Assembly: GCF_003286085.1 (NCBI RefSeq)
Contig: NW_020825307.1
Span: 558,001 to 622,000 of the forward strand
Length of the DNA: 64,000 bases
Direction of reading: 5' to 3'
From: Drosophila persimilis
Lineage: Eukaryota > Arthropoda > Insecta > Diptera > Drosophilidae
Positions 40,509 through 52,226 of this stretch are shown here, piece by piece. The notes beneath the pieces are model-generated. The model saw nothing but the letters and a program-made list of their open reading frames with translations, ran no database searches and had not been told where the DNA came from. Position numbers and translations under genes: made by a program. The first letter of the stretch is position 1. Each line of letters begins with the position of its first letter.

Positions 40509-42517
40509 ATGTATCAGAACCAATTTATTTTTTCGCGAGAGCGACGCCTCTTCGGGCGCCAGTGTCTGTTCCAGGACCGCAATGAACTGATGGTCAGTGT
40601 CCATCCCAGTGGACGACTTCGCCTGAAGTACATTTTACGCGATCCGGCAGTGCATCCCACGCAGCTCAGCGACCAGATGGCCCTCAGCATCATGGAGACG
40701 GAGAATGTGAGCTTCGATAATCATGGGATGTTCCATTACGAGGGCGGCTGGCCCAGAGAGGTGAACATCAACGACGAAGAGCAGACCGTGCGCCATCGCA
40801 AGAAGGTGGAGCGCGATGACAGCTGGGGCGAACAGGTCGCCGACATGATACGCGCCATGATGAATGTGGCCGAGCAGAACAACGCCATCAACATCTATCA
40901 GAACTTCTTTGCCGATCTGAACCCAGATATGGGGCAAGACTTCCGTCTGCGCTTTACAGCGCGCGTGGTGAATGTGTTCCACGACCTCTGGGTGCCACCG
41001 CGCAAAATGACCGTCATCGATTGGATGCCCAACAACGATAATCAGTTTATGGCCCAGTTCACGAACCAGTACCGGCTGCGTCAGGAAGCAGATAAGATGG
41101 TCCCAATCGATGCGTGGAGTGGCGGCGACAATGCCTTCTACATCTGGGAGATGAGCAATCCGCTCAAGCCGAAGATTTTCTACGACAGCAAAGAAGTGGT
41201 CTCGCGTGCCAAGATCTGTCCCAAGGACGAGAACAACCTGGCTGGCGGCACCTGGTCGGGCAAGGTGTGCCTCTGGAACACCTTAAAGAGTGGCCTGCCG
41301 TTGCGCATCTGTCCGCTGGAGGCGGCCCATCGCGAGAACACCAAGGCCCTTTGCTGGGTGCACTCCAAATCCAACACAGAGTTCTATACGGGCTCCCTGG
41401 ACGGCTCCGTCAAATACTGGGACACACGCGACCTAATGATGCCGGTGCACGAACTGCTGCTGGAGCCGGTGCCGCAGGAGCGCCAGAATCGCCAGGACGC
41501 TCATGGGGTGATGGTGCTCGAGTTTGAGTACACCATTCCCGTGCGCTTCATTATTGGCAGCGACATGGGCTGTGTTTTTGTGGGTAACCGCAAGGGAATG
41601 ACCCCCCTGGAGACGCTGCTGGCCTACTATCAACTGTTTGCCGGTCCCGTGCGCACCATCAATCGGAATCCGTTCTTTGTGAAGAACTTCCTGGTGACCG
41701 GCGACTGGCGGGCGCGCGTTTGGTCCGAGGAGGCCAAGGATGGCCCCAGCACAATGTATTTCCGGAAGAAGACCCAGGTCGTCTGCGGGGCCTGGAGTAC
41801 GGGCCGATGCTCCCTCTTTGTCACCGGCGATAACAAGGGCGTGGTGGACTTCTGGGACCTACTGTTAAGCCAGCGTGTCCCCATCTACAGCATAAACTTT
41901 GGTTCACCGATCCAGGACGTGGTCTTCCGCTCGGAGGGTGCACTGCTGGCCATTGCCCTGGCCAATGGCGATACGAAGATCCTCGTGCTGGACGATGCCA
42001 TGAAGTCGGCCACCGGCAAAGAGAAGGCCCTAATAGCTGCCGTAAGCGTTCTCAGGCTCTCCGGTTATACTTTGATCTCATCTAATCTTTTGTCTCCCAT
42101 CCCCCAACCCCGTAGATGTTTGAGCGTGAGATCTCGCGTAGCAAAATCCTGGAGGCGCGCGTCGAGGAAATAAAGCTGAAGCGTCGCACCCAGCTGCTGG
42201 CCGAGGAGGAGCGCGCCAAACGCACTGGCGATGACATCGAACTAGATCTGGAACTGGATCCCGACAATCCCGATCAGTTTGTTCAGCTAATCGAGAGCGA
42301 CGATCAGTTCCGTATGGCCATTGCCGACTTCCAGGACATGCTCCTCTCTGTGGAGCGCAAGCGTTCGAAGCGTAACATGATCATGGAACGCACAGCCTTC
42401 GAGCAGTACAACGTGGATGAGGCTCAGGTAGTCGAACCCTTTGGAGAGTCCCAAGAAGCTGTTAACCCAGAGGTTTCGGAGCCGAAAAAGAAGGCAGACG
42501 CCGCAAAAGCCAAATAA
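40509..42517 (+). CDS. Axonemal outer-arm dynein intermediate chain, DNAI2 type
   Basis: WD-repeat intermediate chain that helps dock outer dynein arms on sperm or sensory cilia. Two exons, 40509-42041 and 42116-42517, give 644 residues. The start MYQNQFIFSRERRLFGRQC matches the N-terminus of DNAI2. The hallmark region GGWPREVNINDEEQTVRHRK is followed by KQNNAINIY-like helices (VAEQNNAINIYQNFF). WD repeats include GGTWSGKVCLWNT, YTGSLDGSVKYWDTRD, FLVTGDWRARVWSEE and FVTGDNKGVVDFWDL. The second exon begins MFEREISRSKILEARVEEIK, the conserved post-propeller helix, and ends in an acidic and Lys-rich tail. In D. melanogaster the best candidate is CG1571, which I cannot confirm here. Poly(A) signal candidate near 42775. 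Confidence 0.9.
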
Positions 42518-42865
42518 ACATCCAGACACCCAGACACCCCGGAGGCACTCTGGCACCCAGGGGCTACTCCCGCCGCACACTGACCCAACGCTCACCGAGT
42601 CATTCAGATTTATGGCGACTTTATTACGACCCACACAATTAGCATTAAAGCATTTAAGTAACAACCTTTTTAACAGCTAAATTGAGCTTGCTGAATTCCC
42701 ATTTCTCACAGAAATGAGCTACAATTATACACACAAAGCAGTTACGGGAAATTAATAATAAAAAAAAACAAAAATAATAAAGCTCTAAGACCTAAAGCAG
42801 AGTGTACTCTCGTGCGAGTACATCCTACTCTTTCAGGCGGTGAGGCCATTCCTCTCCATTCCATT
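42518..42865. other. Convergent 3' ends of DNAI2-type gene and SDR gene
   Basis: About 350 bases with the plus-strand 3'UTR, a cluster of AATAATAAA signals around 42760-42781 and the short minus-strand 3'UTR. No coding region. Confidence 0.6.
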
Positions 42866-45800
42866 CTAGTACTTGTCAGTGTCGACGCCAGTGTCGACGA
42901 AATCGTTTACCAGTCGCATTGCCTTGCGAGGAATGAGACGTCCGACCTTCTCCAGCGTCAGGTAGCTGCGTGGAATGGCTGCCTCCTCCAGGCCCTCGCG
43001 CTGGGCCTGAATGATGGAAGCGGCCGCCACGTCGGGGGAAATCAACTGGAACAGGCTGGGGAAGCGGTAGCGGGGATTCTTGCACAAACCCGTATCGATC
43101 ATGTACGGATAGATGGTGGTCAGTTTCACCTGGAAGACGAACAAGAACATTCAACTCAAGCTGTGCTTGGCGCAAGGATCAGGCAGGGACCACACTTACG
43201 TTGTTCTGAGGATTCTTCTGGCGCAGCTCCTCGGTGAGGGCGGCCATGTAGCCACGGACAGCGAACTTAGTGCCGCAATAGGGCACCAGATTGATGAGAC
43301 CAAAGAGTCCGGCACAGGAGGAGAGGGCCACAATGCTGCCTTCGTTGCGCTCCACCATGTCGGGCAGGAAGGACTGAATCATCTGAAGAACGAGAGAGGA
43401 TCAATGAGGATGCCACATCGAATGCAACCCAAAACGCGTACCCAGAAATGAGAGACCACATTGATGTCGTACATGAGACGAATCTCGTTCTCGGTGTGCT
43501 CCAAAAGGGGATGGCAGGGCATGATGCCGGCATTGTTAACCACCACATGGATGAAGCCATGCTCCTTGCGCACCTTCTGGGCCAGCTCCATCAGCTCCTC
43601 GCGTTTGGTCACATTGCACACATAGCCGAACGCCTTGCCGCCCTTCTGCTTGATATCCTTCACCGTCTGGTTGTTCGTCTGCTCGTTCACGTCCCAGCAG
43701 ATGACGGTGGCCCCCAAGGCGGCGTACTGCAGGGCCATCTGCTTGCCCATGCCATGGCCAGTGCCGGTGATCAGCACAAACTTCCCGTTCACATTATCCT
43801 GCGGCTTAGTCTGGAAAAGGCCCACTATCGACTCAACTATCGCCAGCCAGAACTTGACGATCAGCACCACAATGTCCACCACTAGCAGCACAATGTTGTA
43901 GATGTCGCTGCTGTTCGTGGTGCTGCTACCGTTAGCATTGCTGGCGCTAAAAAAGTGGAGATCAGTGGATCAGTGGATTGTTCAGGGTGCTTTGGCGGGG
44001 CGGGGCGGGGCGGGGATCATGGGAAGCGCGAGTGCGTGCCGTCTGCTAATTAGACTCTTGATCTTTGCATCATAATTATTAAGTGGGGAGTCGACTCGAA
44101 TTAGACTGTAGTGGACTCTAATCTACTTCTGTGGAGTGTGTGGACTCTAACTCTTGCCTGACCCACGGCATTACCAGACTAATCTCGTTGGCAGCGACAA
44201 TCAGCTGACCTTTCCCTCCTTAAGATACCCTTCTTCGCCTGGAAAGGGCAGTCTTTCTTCCAATCAAAACCTCATCTGTTCTACGCACAGGTCATGTATA
44301 ACACGTGGGATATCTATATGATTTAATAGGTGACATTAATCGGCGATCGAAATCCCATTATTGTAAAGACTTAACAAGCTGTAGTTCAGGTTTTTATTGA
44401 TCATAAAGCCGGTATAGAAACGATTGTTCTGATCTGTCCAGAGTACCTTATGGTTCGGCTCCCTCCTCTCCGCTCACTGCTGTGACTGCTGACCGCTGGT
44501 CTGGCCCCACGCGGAAGTCGTGAGTCGAGGCGTCGGTAGAGGGGCTACGGGGCTACCGGGTTCGTCTTTGGTCAGCTTTTTTGTCATGTATGTATATACC
44601 CCCGTTCTCGTATTACAATAACAATTACTGGCCTGCAGCTGCGTGAGATCTCTAGATATTGCCGAAACTTTTTGTCTGATGTTTCTTTGTTTTTCTTGTT
44701 TTTTAGCTACTTGTGACACACATCCATAGGCGAACGGAAGATCAGCCACATATGATATACATATATGTATGTACATATATATGGGTCTGGGTATAGACAG
44801 ATGATCGTGCCATCAGTTGACCAACCATGACCGTGGCCCCCACTGCTCTCGACTTCTCTCTGTCCCGCACCCCCAAAGAATCTCTCACAGCTCTTATCGC
44901 TGCACTTTTTTTCCATTCTATGCTTAGGCAATCTATAGCCCATATACCTCTTACTGAATACCAAAACGAACGCCATATCGAATAGAGTGATTCCATTCGA
45001 TTAAAAACATTGTTGATTATGTATTTCACAAAGAATAATAATAGTTTCTATAATGTGTGGATGACTGCAAATAGATTATGGGTCTGAAACTTGTCTGTCC
45101 ATTCGCTTGCCATTACTGTAGTGTTAGCGGATTTCTCATGTGTGTAATATGTGCATATATATATGGTTCATAGGAATTCATTGGGAAGAGCTTATTGCTT
45201 TTATGCCATATATGCCAAATATATGGTTTGGTTTGGTTGATCATAGATCCTACATAGAGAATTCATCATGATTCGTGATCACTGATCATGAAGGACGACA
45301 GATTATTGGAACCGGCTTCCTGCTCTTCTCGAAAACGTATCATATACGTATCAATTATCAAAATTTGACGCTCGTTATTCTTGGTCTAGTGGGCAGCATT
45401 ATACAGATTGTAGAATACATCCCGAGTAGAGGTAACCAGAGCCTATCGGAACTGAAGCGTGTCGATCAGGGTCCATCGCGAGTTCCCTGGGGGCGTTGCA
45501 CAGTGGCCCGAAGGTAAAGGTTAACGAAATACGCTTACCGGTCATGCCAACCGGTTCGATTCGCGATTTGGCAATTAATCTGGTAACAATAATTGTAATA
45601 ATAATCTGGATAATCGCCAGCACTTACACACATCAGCGACCCCATTGGACCCTGCGAACCCTGGCCCCATCCGAGGGATTGACTTGCGGTCCGACCCGTC
45701 GATAAGGAACGGACTCCAACCAAGAACCTCAAATGGGTGTTATCTGGCGGCAGCTCTCTGGTAGAACAAACTATATATTTGAGCAACAAAATTCCCATGT

Positions 45801-45981
45801 GCATATACTATGTAGCTATAGCTATGTTTTTCTTTCTACTGTTTCACGATGATAAGATTATTTTGCAGTTGCTAAACGAAGGTGTTCCTCCGTGACTGTT
45901 CGCCTCTTTCCGTTATTCCCCTCACGAGAAATCGTATGTATTGTACATATGTATTACTGACCTTTGCGACACTTTGGACAT
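42866..45981 (-). CDS. Short-chain dehydrogenase, SDR16C (HSD17B11/RDH10-like)
   Basis: NAD(P)-dependent oxidoreductase of retinoid or steroid-like lipids, probably on the ER or lipid droplets. Exons on the minus strand: 43946-43442, 43382-43200 and 43129-42866, preceded by a probable 20-base first coding exon 45981-45962 (MSKVSQ). A hydrophobic N-terminal anchor (IVLLVVDIVVLIVKFWLAIV) is typical of droplet-targeted members. The cofactor motif TGTGHGMG, the NNAG motif (VVNNAGIMP), the active-site serine (VALSSCAG) and Y-x3-K (YCGTK) are all present, so an active enzyme is expected. Probably the fly CG2254 orthologue, consistent with Upf2 (CG2253) nearby. The core is secure; the micro-exon is the least sure part. 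Confidence 0.85.
43947..45961. other. First intron of the SDR gene (proposed)
   Basis: Non-coding 2-kb stretch with a run of four GGGG tracts at 43997-44015, TA/CATATG-rich sequence near 44750 and no protein-like frame. Confidence 0.45.
43994..44015 (+). repeat. (GGGGC)n run, G-quadruplex candidate
   Basis: Four GGGG runs separated by single C residues (43997-44000, 44002-44005, 44007-44010 and 44012-44015) lie just inside the intron next to SDR exon 2. Confidence 0.8.
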
Positions 45982-48900
45982 GTTGGCGAGGATGTCTGTT
46001 CAAGGATCGATGGAGGGGTGCTATGTGCTAGCAATGCGAGATCGTGGAGCAGAGCAAGAGCAAACCGTTAGCGGCTGTTAACGAATTCGGACTGAGTTTC
46101 CACAGAAGTAAACACTACGCACCGCATGCCGGTCGTATAAGTTATTATTTCAAATATACTCTCACTCTCACTCGCAGTCGCACTCACACTCACACTCACA
46201 CTCGCACTCGCACTTAAAGCTGGAGCACACTCACATTCACATCTAATCTACAGTCCCACTCATAAATAGATACACGTCCACCAGTAGCTCGACCAGCCGA
46301 CAGCGACAGCGACAGCGACAACGTCAACGCCGACTAGAGCTACAGCTACGGGCAGAAGCGTTCTATAAAAAGTGCTCCGACACATGTCGATCCGATACGA
46401 TACGATCGGATCCGATCCGATCCGATCTATATGGAACGACGGTGACAGCATGCAACGACGAATGGGTCCGTTCAGATTAGTCCAGCTTTCCAGTGTGCGT
46501 GTGTGTGTGTGTGCGAGAGCGAGTGCGGAGCGTAGCGTGCATGTGTGGGAATTAACCGGGGTCCGATATTAATAGTACACCACTATGTGGGGGGGAACTG
46601 CTACTAGTCCCCCATTATTAGCCATCAAATGCAGTGCTCATGTACGGCGCCGCATGCACACATCCAAAGATCTGGACAGAGTTTGCGTTTACGATCCCCA
46701 GCGCGGATGAGCCACGAGTAAGAGCAGACTAAGAGCAGCACATTTCTATCAGTGAGATCGGAGGCTAGTTTGGCTTTTTTGACCCAAGTCCGTGCACTAT
46801 CTACCACAATTACGATAAGGTACATACATACATATATACATGCATATGTAAGTGCAAGTGCACAATCAACAAAATGAAATATATGTAGTTTTCTGTTGAG
46901 CTCTCCCTGCGCCCAGTCATTACAAAAGTGTAACAAAAAATGAGCTAATTAGTACTTTGAGCACTCATTACATCATCCCAGCTTGAGGTGGCTTTAATTT
47001 TCGGAAGCAGCGATAAGATTTCCTATCTGAAAGTAGGCGAGGGTCCTAAGTAATGAATCACTTTTTTAATACGGTACTAGGGTACTAAGTGCACACCCCC
47101 AGGTACTGAGCAGCCGCAACCCTCCAGAAGGTGATTGTGATTTGAATATACGATAAGCTGGAAAAGTCAATGAAAACGACGCGGCAATGTTTACAATGTG
47201 AAATCCATATGTCAAACAAAAAATAAACAACTTCACCAGATCCCAGACATGACTGCATTGGACACCCAATGATTAGAAGTAACAACACCTATGGAGAAAG
47301 ACAAGATTACCAAAAAATAGGCCTGAAGATTCATCGTTTCTTGCGATGTACATATACATAGATGGGATCAGGTTCTGATAGCTTCGATAGAGACAGGGCA
47401 AACAAAGTCGGAGTTCAAGAGTACAACTAACAAAAAAGAAGATCAATGCTCCAATGAAACCAATCGCTAATCGAATTTGTATACCCTTCAATCAATCAAA
47501 TAAGTAGCGGTGAACTAATCTGTATCTATCTCTAATATACAAGATCAATGATCTAGCGAAATTGAAAATTGAAGCATCTACGAATCCACAAGTTTTTGTG
47601 GCTCTATGGTTCTATGTTAGATATTCTCAAAATCTGGCTTAATCTTTATCAGATAGCTACCATAGTAACGAAATATATATTGTGGTTTTGTTATTGGAGG
47701 CTAGGGACCGACTCAGCGCAACAGAATTGGTATTAAAACCATACCAAAATCAATCGGAATCGATTGTCTGTATGATAAGTTCTCTATGGAATTGTGAAAG
47801 AGCCACACCTCGTATCTGTGCCACTAATATATGCACTCATGTAGAAAAAGAGAACAATGGTTATATCACCCTTATAGATTCCAGATTCAGTCAAGATTCA
47901 CACATGACTGCCAAGGGCAGTGGCTCTAGAGTGGCTTCTTGGTCTCGATCCGATCAAATATCGTTATCCCGAGCCGGCGCGGCCCGGACCGGCCCGGCCT
48001 TCCTCTTCTGCTACTCAAAGTGGGTGTACGAGAATATATTATGTAATGTAATGCCACTGTCTGCTGCACTCATTCCGGTTCTATGCCAAATCCGGTCCAC
48101 CTTCCCAGTCATATTCAGTATTGAGACGGTTCACGGGCAAGTGCCATGTGCCATGTGGCAGTCCGCGTCAGCGGCCCAAGTGGAATGGGAAGCTAAACAG
48201 CGTGGAACTTGCTTTGGTCGTTGCATGAATGCATTCGATGGATAAACAAGATTCGTGACGATTTTGGTATCTGTATGTGTGAGTGTGTGTGTGTGGATGC
48301 GGCTGGCTAATCGAATAAATTAGCTCGCATTACCGGACCGCTCGACTCGGCTTATTGTTTCACTTGACGCTTGCATAAATATGACTATGACTAGATGTGG
48401 TCCTCAACTTGCAACTTGCAACATGCCGCCTGACACCGACAATCGGCGGAACTCGAACCTTCATGTACGGCTCGATGGCACAGACGAACGTCGAGCAGTG
48501 CCTCATCTCAGTTGATTTCTTCAACATTACGTGCAAATTGCACAGACATCTGTTCGCAGAAATGAATTGCATCTCTGGCATTGGTCGGGGTCACCTTCTG
48601 TTCACTCTAATCAAGCGCATTGTCTCTTCGAGTATGGGGTGACACCACAGACACTGCTCGGGGCGTTTGTGCAATAAACCAATAAAGAAAGCAGTCCAGA
48701 AAATACGATAGCATCCCATGGTATCCCAGTGGTCTGGGGTCAGCCATCTCTAACATACGATGGCACCACAAGAGATATAATAAAGATATCGGTAGCATTA
48801 GTCCCGTTCTACAACAATCTAGCCCAATATTGACCTGTTTTCGGGGTCACCAGCTACCAAAAATGGGCCATCAAAATAAGAGATTAATTTTAGTTCTATT

Positions 48901-49296
48901 GGCTCGATGGTCGCTCAAAGTTTGGGTTCTCCTCCCGCAGATATTGTGGCCAATCCGTCGCAATGCGGATTTTCATGAATTTTGTATCATTAGGGTTCAT
49001 TCCAGAATGGTCTCCAGAATGGACGTTTCCCAGGAAACCACCAAAAGATAGCGAACAAGTTCCTTCGTATATGGATTATGGATGGGATGGCGATGAAGGT
49101 TGCCTAGCATATAGCCTCTATAAATCATCCGATATTTTCGGGTCTCTCGAGTACAGTAAAACTTCGCATCGATTTCTATCTAACGTACTTTATTTCCCTA
49201 ATTCACAAAATAAATAACAAAAAACTATTGATTAACAAACCAACCAAATACCGTACCGTAACATATGATATTGGGCCTGTTCCGGTTCGATTCGAC
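45982..49296. other. Spacer upstream of the SDR gene and downstream of the calaxin-type gene
   Basis: Contains a CACTCR hexamer array (46159-46216), CAGCGA repeats (46301-46320), a GATCC/GATAC run (46393-46427) with TATAAAA at 46364 on the plus strand, and a GT tract near 46497. From 46.6 to 49.3 kb I see AT-rich DNA only. A 187-codon frame at 47682-48245 lacks an ATG start and a recognisable domain. Confidence 0.45.
46159..46216. repeat. (CACTCR)n hexamer array
   Basis: About ten imperfect copies of CACTCA/CACTCG lie upstream of the proposed first exon of the SDR gene. Confidence 0.8.
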
Positions 49297-50471
49297 CTAC
49301 ACCTGCAGCGTTGAGAAAAAGGAGCCGACAGCACTGTCCGTGGGCAGGCACTGGCCAAAGGCTTCAATCAGCAGCGGTTCCGCCGTGACTGTGCTCATGA
49401 AATCCTCCAGCGAAACCTGAGAGAGGTGGGTAAATGCGTATAGAAGGGATGCAGAGAGAAGGGGTTGCATTGCTCCTACCTTGCCATCCTTGTCCAGGTC
49501 GAACTTCTTGAGGACGATCTCTACAAGATCCTTGACGCCCTCGTCGGGATCCTCGTCCTGCGGCTGCTTGATAAGGCAGTTCCGCAGCAGCGTGAACATC
49601 TCATCCTTGGTAATGAATCCGTCCTGATTCAGATCGTACACCCTAAAACAGAAGCCCGCCCGCTCCGTGGACGTGCCGCGCAGAAACGTCGACAGCCCGA
49701 TGAGCCAGCCCTCGAGCCGCAGGGGCAGGCCCTCGTGTGCCTTGTCCCAGCTGCAGAAGATGCGCTCCATCAGGATCTCCTCGGTGACAATGTCGAAAGT
49801 GCTGTGCAACAGCTCCCGGAACACGATGCGGTCAATGCCCTGCGTGGCCAGAATATGTACACTCGTTTCTCAGAGTCTGAGGATGGGCATCCTCGGCAAG
49901 ACTCACCTCCACGGCCGCATGGGGCTTTGCTATGGCTGCACTGGAAGAGCTGGATGCCAGCGTCTTGGCCGCATACTGGCAGTTCGACACGAGCTTCCGA
50001 TAGATCCGGCACAGGGAATCCAGTTCGTCTCTGCAACGGGATTGGGTGGATTTGGATTGGTTGTGGGGTCTCGGAACGGGCCTACTCACTTGCTGAAGCG
50101 CGTCTTCTTGCGCAGACTGTCCAGCAGCTTGGGATTGATTTTGCCGCTGAGCTCCTCCATCCTCCTTTGGCGCAGTTGCCGCTTGTTCTGCAGGGCCGCC
50201 GCGGCGGCCTTCGACTGTTGGTTGCTCGAGTTACGTTTGCCGCTGGCGAGGAATACCGAGACCGTTTTCAGTATCGTTTTGTTCGCATGTAGTGTGGATC
50301 TGCCGGCTGTTGTTGCTCCGGCTCCGCCTGACGTTGCACCACCACCGCTGCCGCCGCCGCCGCCGCCTACGCCTCCAGCTCCAGCTGCGGCTCCACCTCC
50401 AGTTCCGCCCCCACCATTATCACGATTGGGTGTCGGAGTTGGCGAACGACCCTTGGTGGCGCCTGCTTTGC
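49297..50471 (-). CDS. Calaxin/EFCAB1-type EF-hand protein (5' end not found)
   Basis: Calcium sensor that regulates outer dynein arms. Exons on the minus strand: 50471-50090, 50030-49907, 49839-49480 and 49416-49297. Exon 50471-50090 starts in phase 1, so an upstream coding exon is missing from this model. An N-terminal extension of Gly/Ala runs precedes LLDSLRKKTRFSKDELDSLC. The core matches EFCAB1: GIDRIVFRELLHSTFDIV, GWLIGLSTFLRG, CFRVYDLNQDGFITKDEM, KQPQDEDPDEGVKDLVEI and LLIEAFGQCLP. EF-hand 2 (DLNQDGFITKDE) and 3 (DLDKDGKVSLED) are canonical, while the first loop is weak (DKAHEGLPLRLE). Likely CG2256 in D. melanogaster; symbol withheld. It sits 7 kb from the DNAI2-type gene, another outer-arm component. 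Confidence 0.85.
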
Positions 50472-50999
50472 CTGCAACAAAACAAATTTCCAATACATGG
50501 CCGTGCGTGTGTGTGTGTGTGTGTAGATGGATGGGTTCCCTGTTCCTCTTTATGTGTCAAAGCCAACACGCTCATCCCCCTCCCCCACCTGGACTCCCCA
50601 GTCACTTCCAATATGTACATACAACGCCCAGGTATGTGGATATGTGGCACAAAAAGATATGAGCAAACAAAAGGCAAAAGGCCCAGGAGGCCCAGGAGGC
50701 CCAAAATGCAAATGCCCTTCACATCGCATTACATCCGAATGGGTAATGGCTAATGGCAGCGTTCACATTCACATTTTGCCATAAATTGTTTCAGCCAGCG
50801 CCGACTGTAGTGAGAGTACACTGAGAGAATACTGCAAGGAAAGAGCAGATCCAGTAAATCTAATTAACGGCGAGATATACGTGGAGAGAGGGAGAGAGAA
50901 AAGGTCTTGTTAATCGGTGACCAACTATCGTTGGCTTTGGCCATGTCCTAGTGAAGCACTGTAGATTAATCCAAGGACACTAGAATGGATCGTAACTAG

Positions 51000-51600
51000 T
51001 GGGTCCAAGCAGTGTAGATGGATCCTAAAGTAGGGTAAGTGGATCCTAAAGTAGTGGAATTGGATCGTAAAGTAGTGTAAGTGGATCCCAATTAATACTT
51101 AAGAATGAAGATGGGTCCTAAGGCAGTGTTAATAGGCCCAAACACAGTATATGGGTTCTAAGATTGTGTACGTCCTTTACAATGGATGCTCAGAGAATAT
51201 GGATCGGTCCAATGGAGTGTGGATGGGTCTTAAAGTAGTGTAGTGGATCCTAAAGTAGTGTAAGTAGATGCTAAAGTAGGGTAAGTGGATTCTAATGATA
51301 CCTTAAGAATTTAGATGGGTCTCAAGGCAGTGTAAGTGTGTCCCAGTGTTTATGGGTTCCTAAATTGTGTTTTTCGTTCACAAGAGATGCTCAGAGAATA
51401 TGGACCGGTCCAAAGGAGTGTAGATGAGTCCTAAAGTAGTGTAATTGGATCCTAATAAATACTTAAGAATGAAGATGGGTCCTAAAGCAGTGTAAATGGG
51501 TTCTAAAATTGTGCATGGCGTTCTTGATGGATGCTTAGAGAATATGGATCGGTCCAATGGAGTGTATATGGGTCCTAAAGTAGTGCAAGTGGATAACCAT
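51000..51600. repeat. Nested tandem repeat (short GGATCCTAAAGTAGTGTAAGT-like units)
   Basis: Short variable units built on TAAAGTAGTGTAAGTGGAT recur many times. They are grouped into longer blocks marked by GATGCTCAGAGAATATGGA at about 51185, 51386 and 51530, giving block lengths of about 200 and 145 bases. The array lies in non-coding DNA upstream of the calaxin-type gene. Confidence 0.85.
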
Positions 51601-52192
51601 GGACGGATCGTGTACAAGATATGAAATAGTATAATAAGATGATATTTGATAAGATATATGTATGTAGATATGGATATGGATATCCTACTTAAGATGGGTC
51701 TTAAGATAGTGAAAATGGAGTATAAAGCTGTATATGAATGTGAATGTGTCCGAGGGCAAGATTTTCCATAATTAAATAATTTTGAAGCAACGAAAATAGA
51801 TCTTATGTAAACCGAAATCGATCTAAAGATATCGAACAAAAAGAGAGAACACATGCCAGAGCATAGAGTGAGAAAGGGACCACAACAGAGTCCATCTAGG
51901 TATGAATGAGAGAGAGAGAGAGCTGTTGAATTTCTGCCAGTGCACTCATTTACTCTTTTACTCATTTTAACTTTACTTCAACTCTCTATCTCTCGCTCTC
52001 TCTCAGTCTCTGCCCCACACAATGAGGGGTGGTTGGGGGGGGGGCATTGTATTGTTGTATCGTGCCAGACCTGGCGATATTTCATTTGTTCCTTACTCTC
52101 GCTCTTGTGTGCAATTCCGTTGCGCAAAATGTTATTATCTTGTGATTACCCAAGAAGAGGGAGTAGCCCCGACATACAGACCAGACCCACCT

Positions 52193-52226
52193 TCTGCCTG
52201 CCTGTCTGTCTGTCTGTCTGTCTGGC
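52193..52226. repeat. (CTGT)n microsatellite
   Basis: About eight copies of a CTGT/CTGC tetramer. Confidence 0.85.

Noticed and set aside
47682..48245. 187-codon open frame on the plus strand
   Set aside because: It opens with GTG, not ATG, has no domain, no splice context and mixed composition; likely chance in a long spacer.
49465..50662. Long plus-strand frames opposite the calaxin-type exons
   Set aside because: Shadows of the coding strand and of its GC-rich N-terminal repeat; EF-hand signatures are on the minus strand.
51378..51965. 195-codon open frame on the minus strand
   Set aside because: Much of its repetitive peptide (YTPLDRSIF-type units) is the translation of the tandem repeat at 51000-51600.
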